A stretch of DNA of 7,375 nucleotides, taken from positions 1 through 7,375 of the forward strand of contig CAMOLN010000044.1 in NCBI GenBank assembly GCA_946618745.1, in the 5' to 3' direction. How positions within the stretch are numbered: the stretch's first letter is position 1; the number at the start of each line of letters is the position of its first letter. This stretch comes from an uncultured Alphaproteobacteria bacterium (lineage in GTDB: Bacteria; Pseudomonadota; Alphaproteobacteria; RF32; CAG-239). Shown in pieces: positions 1 to 6,584 of this stretch. The position numbers and the translations under genes are program-made. Under the pieces are notes generated by a model, which searched no databases, was not told where the DNA came from, and saw only the letters and a program-made list of their open reading frames with translations.

Positions 1-2
1 TT

Positions 3-932
3 CAAACTCTTTTACGAGAAACCGGCGGAGAATGTCTTAATTTTTTCGATGCCATTGCCCCGGTTGTTTATAAGGAAAGTATTGATTTTGATAAATGTTG
101 GTATCAATCACGCTATGATAAAGGTAATAAATTCGATTATATTAATTGCCCGCTCACTCAAGAGGAATACTATAATTTTGTTGATGCTTTGTTAGCTGCG
201 GAAAAAACTGAATTCCATGATTTTGAAAAAAATGTTTATTTTGACGGATGTCTTCCCATTGAGGTAATGGCAGAAAGAGGAAAAGATACTTTGCTATACG
301 GGCCTATGAAACCGGTGGGGTTGACAGATCCTCATCATCCCGAAACCAAACCGTTTGCAGTTGTTCAATTACGGCAAGATAATCATTCAGATACTTTGCG
401 TAATATAGTAGGTTTTCAAACAAAAATGAAATATGGCGAACAGTTGAGAGTTTTTCGTATGATACCTGCTTTACATAATGCCGAATTTGCCAGGTTGGGC
501 GGAATACATAAAAATACTTTTATTAAAAGTCCGATAGTTTTAGATGATTTATTACGCTTGAAATCTAAAACTCATATCAGTTTTGCCGGTCAAATCACCG
601 GTTGTGAGGGCTATTGTGAAAGTGCTGCTGTAGGAATTTTGGTGGGATTGTTTAAGTTTTGTGAGTTAACTGAAAAAGTTGTTCCTTTTCCGCCGGCTAC
701 TACGGCTATTGGTGCAATTTATCAACATTTGCGTGATGATACTAATGTCGATGATTATCAACCGATGAATGTTAATTTCGGTCTTTTCCCGCAGTTGCAG
801 CCGCATATATCAACCAATGGTAAAACAATTCACCTCAAAGGAACATTACGTAAAGAAGCATATTGTAAAAGAGCTGCATCAGATATTATTCCATGGCTTG
901 ATAAAATATCATCTTTGTTATCGGTTCGTTAA
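3..932 (+). CDS. trmFO: TrmFO, folate/FAD-dependent tRNA (uracil-5-)-methyltransferase, 5'-truncated
   Basis: The frame is open from the window edge, so the N-terminus with the FAD-binding GxGxxG motif is missing; about 309 residues remain of a family usually 430-480 long. TrmFO makes 5-methyluridine at position 54 in the tRNA T-loop, using methylenetetrahydrofolate as carbon donor and FADH2. Family blocks visible in order are YINCPLTQEEYY (about 138-173), the DGCLPIEVMAERG block whose cysteine codon at 249-251 corresponds to a conserved family cysteine, YGPMKPVGLTDP, VVQLRQDN, VGFQTKMKYGEQLRVFRMIP, the FAD-contacting FAGQITG-EGY-ESAA block (about 573-632), and QPMNVNFGLFP near the C-terminus. 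The family name is secure. It is a cytoplasmic housekeeping enzyme with no evident functional link to the downstream terpenoid genes. The 49-base gap after it contains a promoter-like element, so those genes may be transcribed separately. Confidence 0.95.
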   Translation, partial: QTLLRETGGECLNFFDAIAPVVYKESIDFDKCWYQSRYDKGNKFDYINCPLTQEEYYNFVDALLAAEKTEFHDFEKNVYFDGCLPIEVMAERGKDTLLYGPMKPVGLTDPHHPETKPFAVVQLRQDNHSDTLRNIVGFQTKMKYGEQLRVFRMIPALHNAEFARLGGIHKNTFIKSPIVLDDLLRLKSKTHISFAGQITGCEGYCESAAVGILVGLFKFCELTEKVVPFPPATTAIGAIYQHLRDDTNVDDYQPMNVNFGLFPQLQPHISTNGKTIHLKGTLRKEAYCKRAASDIIPWLDKISSLLSVR

Positions 933-940
933 TAAATTGC

Positions 941-949
941 TGTTATAAT
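941..949 (+). promoter_or_regulatory. Extended -10 promoter element upstream of the hpnD-like gene
   Basis: TGTTATAAT is an exact extended -10 (TGn followed by TATAAT). No good -35 hexamer sits 16-18 bases upstream, which is acceptable for extended -10 promoters. It would place a transcript start near 956, about 25 bases before the ATG at 982. A Shine-Dalgarno-like AGGA lies at 972-975. This predicts an independent start for the hpnD/hpnE unit. In AT-rich DNA such matches also arise by chance. Confidence 0.5.
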
Positions 950-981
950 ATTCTAACAAACTATCGTAAGCAGGACGTTTT

Positions 982-1824
982 ATGAATAAATTAGTTGCTA
1001 AAATGATTAAAAAGACAGACTACACGTCTTATTGTTGCTTGCACGTTATGGCGTCGCATCGGCGTAATGCTTTGTATGCTGTTGGTGTTTTTGCCAAATG
1101 CGTAATGGATATAGTTTCCAGTGCGGAAAAAATACCGCAAAAAATTGATTTACTCAATGCTTGGCAACAGGAATTGGATAATATTTATCAAAATAATGCT
1201 CCGACTTCGCAAATCGGTCGGGATATTTTTGCAATTTTACAGAATTTTAATCTTCCTAAAAGTGAATTTATGATGTTGCTAAACAGTGCACGTAACGATT
1301 TGCTCAATCCTCCTCGCGGATTGTCACAGCAGCTTTATGGAAAGTACTGTGATGAACGTGCTGGTGTGTTTATTCGTCAAGTCTTGCGTATATTAGGATG
1401 CAATGATGAAATTTGCATTAATCAACTGGCAAATTATTTGGGAAAAGCATTACAAACAACTTTTTTCTTGCGTGATATCAAAGATGATGCATTAAACGGG
1501 AGAATTTATCTTCCTTTTGATTATTTACGCGATGCTGGAATTAATTCATGCAATCCTATGGAGATTATTGTTGATAACAATCTGGGTAAAGCACGTGACA
1601 GGTTAGGGAAATTTGCTAAAAATAATTTTATTAAGGCCTTTGATTTATTGAATAATCTTGATAAAAAAACTGCGTTTCATTTGAAAATGCTCGTTTATCC
1701 TTATAAGTATTGTTTTGATGCCATGGATAGTCGTGGTTGGGAAATAATTACTCCGAAACCTGATGTAACTCCTTTCACTAAAATAATGTTATTCTTCAAA
1801 GCCTATATGGAGAAAGTATTTTGA
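982..1824 (+). CDS. hpnD: Squalene/phytoene synthase family protein, HpnD-like, with eroded first Asp motif
   Basis: The 280-residue product matches the trans-isoprenyl diphosphate head-to-head synthase family. HpnD joins two farnesyl diphosphates into presqualene diphosphate for hopanoid or squalene synthesis. Visible features are an N-terminal YxSYCCLHVMASHRRNALYAV block (about 14-34), AGVFIRQVLRILG (127-139), and the second aspartate-rich motif LRDIKDDALNGRIYLP (163-178) with D165, D168 and D169 intact. The first motif, normally of the form DDIxD, reads VMDIVSS at 41-47: only D43 survives, with Met and Ser in the other two places. That may mean altered substrate handling or a non-catalytic protein. 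The ATG is supported by AGGA 6 bases upstream. The stop overlaps the start of the hpnE-like gene by 4 bases, indicating an operon with coupled translation. A general phytoene/squalene synthase paralogue is the main alternative; the HpnD choice rests on overall resemblance and on the partner gene. Confidence 0.8.
   Translation: MNKLVAKMIKKTDYTSYCCLHVMASHRRNALYAVGVFAKCVMDIVSSAEKIPQKIDLLNAWQQELDNIYQNNAPTSQIGRDIFAILQNFNLPKSEFMMLLNSARNDLLNPPRGLSQQLYGKYCDERAGVFIRQVLRILGCNDEICINQLANYLGKALQTTFFLRDIKDDALNGRIYLPFDYLRDAGINSCNPMEIIVDNNLGKARDRLGKFAKNNFIKAFDLLNNLDKKTAFHLKMLVYPYKYCFDAMDSRGWEIITPKPDVTPFTKIMLFFKAYMEKVF
1809..1823 (+). promoter_or_regulatory. Ribosome binding site and TTG start of the hpnE-like gene
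   Basis: GGAGAAAG at 1809-1816 precedes the TTG at 1821-1823 by 4 bases. The TTG is shared with the hpnD stop as TTGA. This start puts the FAD-binding GGGISG motif about 10 residues from the N-terminus, as the family expects, so the rare TTG start is preferred over any later ATG. Confidence 0.7.
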
Positions 1825-2894
1825 AAGAGGTAGCTGTTTGTCATATTATCGGAGGAGGAATTAGTGGATTGGCCGCTGCTTTTTTTCTCAAAAAATATTG
1901 TCCGGATATGTATTCGGTTATTTATGAAGCTAATCAAAATCTTGGCGGAAAAGCTTATAGTGAATATGATGATGCCTGGAATATTAATCTTAACAATTAT
2001 TTGCACACAATTTTTAATACTGATGTTTTTATGAGCCGCTTTGTTGATGAAAACGAGTGGCGGCAAAATATGTTTTTTATTAATATGCGTGATATGTCCG
2101 GCAGCCTGTCGATTAAAGAAAATTTTGATATAATTTGCAAAAAAATTTGCCAAATTCAAAGCGAAAAAATTGCCGCTCCGGTTAAACAACGTTTGTTGAG
2201 ATTGTTTAATAAAAATTCTTTCAGTTCGTTAAAGTTTTATGCTTCCGACAGTAATTTCAGTCAGAAATTTGTCAATGTATTGGCTTCTTTTGCTGATGAA
2301 GTTCATTGCAGTTGTCGTTTGAGTAAAATAATTTCACGTAAGCAACACATAACTTCTTTGTATTTTGGGAACAGAAAAGTTAAATTGGGGGGTAATGATA
2401 AAGTTATTTTTGCTTTTGGTAATTCCGAAGCTTGTAAATTTATTGATGTTAACAAATTAGTATATAATTGTTCGGTTAATATTGCTTATCATACTTCGCA
2501 GACTGTTTTTTTACCGCAAGGTGTATCTTTTGTCGGTTCAAGGGAAGGAATAGCCGATTGGATTGTGGCATCTCCGAACATCTTATCGGCACAGATTTTT
2601 AATTATAAACATCAATTTACAACTCCTGATAAGATTGCCCTGTATGTTTGGGATGAAATATCGCGTATTCGCGGGGTTAATTCATCATTTATGCCGTCAT
2701 ATCGACTTGAAATTAACGATAAAGCTTCGCTTAAAATGACCGAAAACAATAATTCGGCGCGTCCCGATAATGCCGCTACTGAATATGACAATGCTTTTTT
2801 GTGCGGAGATTGGACAATGAAAAATTATCCGTGCACTCTGGAAGTTGCGGTTTCATCAGGCAAACGTGCCGTCAGAACAATGCTGAAATCTTAA
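1821..2894 (+). CDS. hpnE: HpnE-like FAD-dependent amine oxidase family protein (squalene synthesis)
   Basis: The 357-residue protein has an N-terminal Rossmann FAD site, HIIGGGISGLAAAFFL (8-23), with acidic E36 at the end of the second strand and the amine-oxidase GG pair at 42-43 (NLGGKA). A C-terminal FAD-closing block, FLCGDWT with TLEVAVSSGKRAV (326-351), is also present. In the HpnCDE route, HpnE reduces hydroxysqualene to squalene. Its position directly after an HpnD-like gene with a 4-base overlap supports that role. It is shorter than the roughly 420 residues common for HpnE, and the middle region is divergent: the substrate domain has few recognisable blocks. Like the upstream gene it is very AT-rich and appears fast-evolving. 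A phytoene desaturase-like or other amine oxidase is possible. I am confident of the fold and less so of the exact substrate. Confidence 0.75.
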   Translation: MKEVAVCHIIGGGISGLAAAFFLKKYCPDMYSVIYEANQNLGGKAYSEYDDAWNINLNNYLHTIFNTDVFMSRFVDENEWRQNMFFINMRDMSGSLSIKENFDIICKKICQIQSEKIAAPVKQRLLRLFNKNSFSSLKFYASDSNFSQKFVNVLASFADEVHCSCRLSKIISRKQHITSLYFGNRKVKLGGNDKVIFAFGNSEACKFIDVNKLVYNCSVNIAYHTSQTVFLPQGVSFVGSREGIADWIVASPNILSAQIFNYKHQFTTPDKIALYVWDEISRIRGVNSSFMPSYRLEINDKASLKMTENNNSARPDNAATEYDNAFLCGDWTMKNYPCTLEVAVSSGKRAVRTMLKS

Positions 2895-2912
2895 TATAAA
2901 AGGACAGAAAAT

Positions 2913-4172
2913 ATGAAAACAACTATTTCAACTTTAACTAACGGATTAAGAATCATTACCCAAGAACGCCCCAGTTTGGAAACCGTGTCTTTAGGTATAT
3001 GGGTTAAAACCGGATCGGCCTGTGAAAATACCGCCAATAACGGTATTTCTCATTTTTTGGAACATATGTCTTTTAAGGGGACCAACACTCGCACGGCTTT
3101 GCAAATTACCGAGGAGATTGAAAATGTCGGCGGACAATCCAATGCCTATACTTCACGAGAATGCACTGCTTATTATGCCAAAATGATGAAAGAGGATGCC
3201 GAATTGGCTATAGATGTTTTAATCGATTCGGTTAAAAATTCAATCTTTCCGCAAGAAGAGTTAGTTAAAGAACGTGATGTAGTTATTCAGGAAATTAAAC
3301 AAACTATCGATACTCCTGATGATATAGTTTTTGATTATTTTCAAGAAACAGCTTTTCCCGACCAAGCCTTAGGACGTTCTATTTTAGGTCCTCAAAAATT
3401 GGTCAAAAACTTTAGCCGCGATGATCTTCTTAGTTATATCAATACTAATTATGCTGCCGAAAATATGGCTGTTTGTGCTGTCGGCAATATTAAGCACGAT
3501 GATTTTGTTAATATGGTAGCAGCCCGCATGTCCGACTACAAATCAAAAGTATCATTTACTCCGGACCAACAAATTTACCGTGGCGGATTTTGTTCGCATA
3601 AAAAAAATATCGAACAAACCCATATTTTATTAGGTTTTCCCAGTTGCTCTTATAAAGATAAAAAACATTGTGCTATTGTTTTACTATCGGCAATTTTGGG
3701 TGGGGGAATGTCATCCCGTCTCTTTCAGGAAATTCGCGAAAAACGCGGATTGGTGTATTCGGTTTACAGTTTTAACTCTATGTTCAGCAGCAATGGCTTG
3801 TTCGGTATTTATGCCGGAACCGAAGCCAAAGAAGTTCCTCAGCTTATGCCGGTAGTAATTGATGAAATCAAGAAAATATGCAATGATTACGTGACCGAAA
3901 AAGAATTTGTCCGTGCCAAAACACAAATTAAAGCCGGTTTAAAAATGGGATTGGAGAGTTCGTCATCTACCGCTGAAGTATTGGCTCGTCAATTACTAAT
4001 GTATGATCGTGCTTATTCGGTGGCTGAATTAGTTGAAAAATACGAAGCCGTAACTTTAGACAATATCAGAGATGCAGCACAATCAATATTTTCCGGAACT
4101 CCTACCTACACGTTATTAGGAGCTTATGATAAATATATGGAATATGACGAATTACAGAAAGCGTTAGCATAA
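2913..4172 (+). CDS. M16 family zinc metallopeptidase (processing-peptidase-like)
   Basis: The 419 residues match the single-chain, roughly 45-kDa M16B peptidases related to mitochondrial processing peptidase beta, common in alphaproteobacteria. The inverted zinc motif HFLEH is at H47-H51 (ligands H47 and H51, catalytic base E50). The third ligand is E127 in IQEIK, exactly 76 residues after H51, as in the HxxEH-x76-E signature. The block IEN-GGQSNAYTSRE (69-83) and the C-terminal-half GGGMSSRLFQEIREKRGLVY (about 263-282) are also typical. All key residues are present, so an active protease acting on short peptides or presequence-like substrates is likely. I see no signal peptide, which suggests a cytoplasmic protein. 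AAAGGA lies about 8 bases before the ATG. Only 18 bases separate it from the hpnE-like gene, so it probably belongs to the same transcript. The native substrate cannot be told from sequence. Confidence 0.93.
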   Translation: MKTTISTLTNGLRIITQERPSLETVSLGIWVKTGSACENTANNGISHFLEHMSFKGTNTRTALQITEEIENVGGQSNAYTSRECTAYYAKMMKEDAELAIDVLIDSVKNSIFPQEELVKERDVVIQEIKQTIDTPDDIVFDYFQETAFPDQALGRSILGPQKLVKNFSRDDLLSYINTNYAAENMAVCAVGNIKHDDFVNMVAARMSDYKSKVSFTPDQQIYRGGFCSHKKNIEQTHILLGFPSCSYKDKKHCAIVLLSAILGGGMSSRLFQEIREKRGLVYSVYSFNSMFSSNGLFGIYAGTEAKEVPQLMPVVIDEIKKICNDYVTEKEFVRAKTQIKAGLKMGLESSSSTAEVLARQLLMYDRAYSVAELVEKYEAVTLDNIRDAAQSIFSGTPTYTLLGAYDKYMEYDELQKALA

Positions 4173-4189
4173 ATTTAAATATTACTCGC

Positions 4190-4214
4190 TATAATAAATG
4201 CAAATTATGGAGGA
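4190..4214 (+). promoter_or_regulatory. -10-like TATAAT and strong Shine-Dalgarno before the AlbA_2 gene
   Basis: TATAAT at 4190-4195 lies in the 46-base gap after the protease stop. No convincing -35 hexamer sits at normal distance, so promoter activity is uncertain. GGAGGA at 4209-4214 is a near-ideal ribosome binding site 4 bases before the ATG at 4219, and it fixes that start. Confidence 0.4.
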
Positions 4215-4218
4215 ATAG

Positions 4219-5286
4219 ATGTCGCGTGCGGAAGATATTTTTCAAAAGTTGGTTTATTTCGGCGAAGACGCTCTTGATGAGTTTATCGTTAATCATCAAA
4301 GCGAAGAGCTGTTTCTTGATTTCAAGCAGGCTGCCTCTGACGGCAAAAATTATAACACGCTTCATAAAGATGATCGTCGTAATTTAGCCAAAGCCATATC
4401 CGGATTTGGTAATTCCGAAGGCGGCGTGGTCGTTTGGGGAATTGAATGTTCGCGCGATGTTGAAATCGGAGATGTTGCCAAAGCCAAAGTTAAGGTTAAA
4501 AATGTTCATCGTTTTTTAAGTTGGTTGGAAAATGCCATTTCCGGTTGCACAATCCCAAGCCATAACAAAGTCCGTAATCATGTTATCAGTGTCGACGAGG
4601 AGGGTGATGGATATATTGCCACCTATATTCCCAAAAGTGATGTTGCGCCGTTAATGACCTCGAGTAATCCTGCGATATATATTCGATCCGGTTCTAACAA
4701 TGTTCCGGCTCCTTATGCCGTTATTGCCGGAATGTTCGGTCGCTATCCTCAGCCCAATATTGAAATTAAAGTAACCGATAAAAAAATTGAGGCTTTATCA
4801 AATCAGGATGAAGATATTTTATATCCCAACAGTATTGATAATCCTCCCGAGCAATATGTCAAAGTTTCGTTTGAAATTGATGGCGAAAACCGTTCCAATG
4901 TAATTGCCCGCGAGATGTTTTTATCCGCTAATGTTATCAGTGATGGCGGTGAGTATAACAAAGTGCGTTTTTCCAATTATAATCAGATGGAAACAATTCC
5001 CGGTATTGAAGGACAGTTAAACATCATTACTCGTCCCGAATTACGCTTACCTCCGCGAGGCACAATTCGTTTTTGCTCATGCGAAGTTATTTTATCACCT
5101 TACGCAGAAGAAGATTTTCAGCTTGAAGGAGTTATAGGCGCTAATATGGCAATGCCGCGCGATTTTCGTATTTATATTCCCAAAAATCGTTTGCGTTCTT
5201 TTGTTGCTAAAGTTATTCGCGGGGAAGAAGACTATAATATGATTATGAACGAATTTTTCCAAGACTTTTTCCGTGGAGAGTTTTAA
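4219..5286 (+). CDS. AlbA_2 (Schlafen-type) putative nucleic-acid-binding domain protein
   Basis: The 355-residue protein has an N-terminal AlbA_2-type domain. LFLDFKQ (31-37) matches the opening E/D-F-K strand, ISGFGNSEGGVVVWGIE (60-76) is the diagnostic A-F-x-N-x-x-GG-x-x-x-x-G-I/V block, and IYIRSGSNNVPAP (about 152-164) is the closing strand with the RxGS signature. AlbA_2 domains occur in Schlafen proteins, transcription regulators and some defence proteins, and are thought to bind or cut nucleic acid. The remaining ~180 residues are a beta-rich, acidic C-terminal region that I do not recognise; I see no helicase or winged-helix motif there. No membrane segment or signal peptide is evident. 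The stop codon abuts the rnhA ATG with no gap, so the two are almost certainly co-translated. A link to RNA:DNA hybrid metabolism is suggested only by that neighbour. Confidence 0.75.
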   Translation: MSRAEDIFQKLVYFGEDALDEFIVNHQSEELFLDFKQAASDGKNYNTLHKDDRRNLAKAISGFGNSEGGVVVWGIECSRDVEIGDVAKAKVKVKNVHRFLSWLENAISGCTIPSHNKVRNHVISVDEEGDGYIATYIPKSDVAPLMTSSNPAIYIRSGSNNVPAPYAVIAGMFGRYPQPNIEIKVTDKKIEALSNQDEDILYPNSIDNPPEQYVKVSFEIDGENRSNVIAREMFLSANVISDGGEYNKVRFSNYNQMETIPGIEGQLNIITRPELRLPPRGTIRFCSCEVILSPYAEEDFQLEGVIGANMAMPRDFRIYIPKNRLRSFVAKVIRGEEDYNMIMNEFFQDFFRGEF

Positions 5287-5289
5287 ATG
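5275..5289 (+). promoter_or_regulatory. rnhA ribosome binding site inside the end of the AlbA_2 gene
   Basis: GGAGAG at 5275-5280 lies within the last codons of the upstream gene, 6 bases before the rnhA ATG at 5287. The arrangement TAA immediately followed by ATG is typical of translational coupling. Confidence 0.7.
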
Positions 5290-5730
5290 CCTGAAGTTGA
5301 AATTTATACCGATGGAGCTTGTTCGGGCAATCCCGGAGCCGGAGGTTGGGGAGCAATTTTGCGCTGTAAAGGTGTTGAAAAAGAACTCAGCGGAGGTGCT
5401 GTTGATACTACCAATAATCGTATGGAGTTGACCGCGGTTATCGAGGCTCTTAAAGCCCTAAAAACATCTTGTGATGTCACTGTTTGCGCCGACAGCCGCT
5501 ATGTTATGGACGGAGTTACCAAATGGTTGCCTAATTGGCTGAACAATGGTTGGCGCACCGCCAATAAAAAGACTCCGGTAAAAAATGTCGATTTATGGCA
5601 AGAACTCGAGTCGCAGCTTAAAAAACATAAGATTCGTTGGATTTGGGTTAAAGGACATAATGGTCATGCCGAAAATGAGCGGGTTGACGAGTTGGCGCGA
5701 ATCCAAGCAAAATCTATGACTGGAGCCTGA
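5287..5730 (+). CDS. rnhA: Ribonuclease HI
   Basis: The 147-residue product is the normal size for bacterial RNase HI, which cuts the RNA strand of RNA:DNA hybrids in the cytoplasm during R-loop and primer removal. The full catalytic set is visible: D9 in [13 protein letters not shown]47 in NNRMELTA, D69 in ADSRYV and D134 in ERVDELA, plus the flexible-loop histidine H124 in WVKGHNGH. These line up almost exactly with the E. coli numbering D10, E48, D70, D134 and H124. The basic handle region (W80 to about K99, with [13 protein letters not shown]) is also present, as in hybrid-binding RNase HI. There is no extra N-terminal hybrid-binding domain. The start is fixed by the GGAGAG site and the conserved N-terminal strand. 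It directly follows the AlbA_2-domain gene in one operon; the 74-base gap downstream contains a new promoter-like region. Confidence 0.97.
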   Translation: MPEVEIYTDGACSGNPGAGGWGAILRCKGVEKELSGGAVDTTNNRMELTAVIEALKALKTSCDVTVCADSRYVMDGVTKWLPNWLNNGWRTANKKTPVKNVDLWQELESQLKKHKIRWIWVKGHNGHAENERVDELARIQAKSMTGA

Positions 5731-5744
5731 TTGTAAAATTTAGC

Positions 5745-5773
5745 TTGATTTAGACAAGAATATATGTTATTGT
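5745..5773 (+). promoter_or_regulatory. Candidate sigma70-type promoter before the 226-residue gene
   Basis: TTGATT at 5745-5750 and TATTGT at 5768-5773 are separated by 17 bases, an ideal spacing with moderate hexamer matches. The -10 falls inside the left arm of the inverted repeat at 5767-5793, so a protein bound there would block it. The inferred start, near 5780, would give a leader of about 25 bases without a recognisable Shine-Dalgarno. Confidence 0.4.
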
Positions 5774-5793
5774 TAACTTAGTTTTAACAATAA
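5767..5793. repeat. Perfect 10-bp inverted repeat, operator-like or hairpin
   Basis: TTATTGTTAA at 5767-5776 and TTAACAATAA at 5784-5793 are exact reverse complements around a 7-base spacer (CTTAGTT). No T-run follows, and the stem is almost all A/T, so it is a poor intrinsic terminator for rnhA. It overlaps the candidate -10 and ends 11 bases before the next ATG, a location expected of a repressor site or of a structure in the 5' leader. Confidence 0.6.
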
Positions 5794-5804
5794 TGTGATT
5801 TTAC

Positions 5805-6485
5805 ATGGTTAAGCAACGAATACAACCCGCATTTTCGGGAGAAAAACAATCCCAAGAGATTAGTAAATCTCAAAGTGATTTTTACCACTTTGAAACCAAA
5901 GAAGAATTTATAGCCCACTTAATTCGCACCGACCAAATTCAAAAAGATACCCATCCCTCTCCAGACGATGGGTTAATTCATTTAAAAGGTGTGTTGAAAA
6001 TTGATAATCGTGTCAAATCCGGTCTTAATTGGAATGATGTTGTAGTTACCTCTGCCATAGTGGAAAAGGGGAAAATAAGCCGTTATCAGTATTTGCCTCT
6101 GACAAATAAAGGCATTACCACTGATCTTAAGGCTCCCGATCTGCAGCAATATATGCAACATAATAACTATGGCGCGGTTTTCAAAGATAATATATGGCAT
6201 GTTGATGTTTTACGCATCCCCGAATCGGCAACTCATTTGGATTTTTCCTCAGTAAAAGCTAAAATAACCTTATTCTACGGTAATCAAATCAATTTATCAA
6301 CTTTACCTTATTCGCGAAATATATTCGGTTTAAGTCCGAGGCGTTTGGCTGTAGATTGCGCCAATGCCCGCAAAATAGCTCAACAGAAAGGTTGCGGCAA
6401 AGAAATATTAAAACTTTTGCCATCGTCTAATCCTTGGTCAGGTTTTATTGGTTTTGGCAGCATTTTCGGTTCCGGTAGGAGATGA
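5805..6485 (+). CDS. Hypothetical protein, 226 residues
   Basis: I do not recognise this family. The N-terminal ~45 residues are polar and rich in Q, K and S (KQSQEISKSQSDFYHFETK), and no signal peptide is visible. The middle (about 53-170) alternates short hydrophobic and polar stretches suggesting beta strands, for example GLIHLKGVLKID, DVVVTSAIV and ITLFYGN. The C-terminus is glycine- and phenylalanine-rich, ending GFIGFGSIFGSGRR. There are only two cysteines close together (about 184 and 197), with no obvious metal site and no membrane helix. Codon use and AT-richness match the upstream genes, so it is a native gene. The ATG at 5805 has no good Shine-Dalgarno; expression may rely on an unstructured AT-rich leader. 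It has its own candidate promoter. A frame this long with conserved-looking composition is probably real, but its function is unknown. Confidence 0.7.
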   Translation: MVKQRIQPAFSGEKQSQEISKSQSDFYHFETKEEFIAHLIRTDQIQKDTHPSPDDGLIHLKGVLKIDNRVKSGLNWNDVVVTSAIVEKGKISRYQYLPLTNKGITTDLKAPDLQQYMQHNNYGAVFKDNIWHVDVLRIPESATHLDFSSVKAKITLFYGNQINLSTLPYSRNIFGLSPRRLAVDCANARKIAQQKGCGKEILKLLPSSNPWSGFIGFGSIFGSGRR

Positions 6486-6519
6486 TAAAATATTTATTGT
6501 CAGTTTTTGTAAAAAAATA

Positions 6520-6543
6520 ATTGCACCAAATTGCAAAAATTGC
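6520..6543 (+). repeat. Three phased ATTGC direct repeats
   Basis: ATTGC occurs at 6520-6524, 6530-6534 and 6539-6543, spacings of 10 and 9 bases, close to one helical turn. The array ends 10 bases before the -35 of the promoter at 6554. Same-face repeats upstream of a promoter are what an activator or architectural protein site would look like. In A/T-rich sequence, chance is a real alternative. Confidence 0.4.
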
Positions 6544-6553
6544 TAAAAAAGAA

Positions 6554-6581
6554 TTGAAACTAATAATTATTAAATTATAAA
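6554..6581 (+). promoter_or_regulatory. Candidate sigma70-type promoter with palindromic spacer
   Basis: TTGAAA (6554-6559) and TATAAA (6576-6581), separated by 16 bases, are a good sigma70-type pair. The spacer contains the exact 12-bp palindrome TAATAATTATTA (6561-6572). The predicted transcript start would be near 6588, at or after the ATG at 6585. Either translation starts later (next in-frame ATG at 6612) or the true start site lies further upstream. Confidence 0.45.
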
Positions 6582-6584
6582 ACT

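Noticed and set aside
1803..2189. Reverse-strand open frame of 128 codons under the hpnE-like gene
   Set aside because: It lies entirely antisense to a gene with clear FAD motifs, its translation is low-complexity I/N/F/K as expected from AT-rich antisense, and it has no recognisable domain.
3670..3926. Small frames on both strands inside the M16 peptidase gene
   Set aside because: They overlap the conserved GGGMSSRLFQEIREKRG block of the peptidase and show no motifs of their own.
4219..5286. Defence system built on the AlbA_2 protein
   Set aside because: No restriction, toxin, retron, CRISPR or other effector gene is adjacent. The neighbours are a housekeeping protease and RNase HI, so a defence role would rest on the domain alone.
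5767..5793. Intrinsic terminator for rnhA
   Set aside because: The stem is nearly all A/T and is not followed by a run of T; an operator or leader structure is the better reading.
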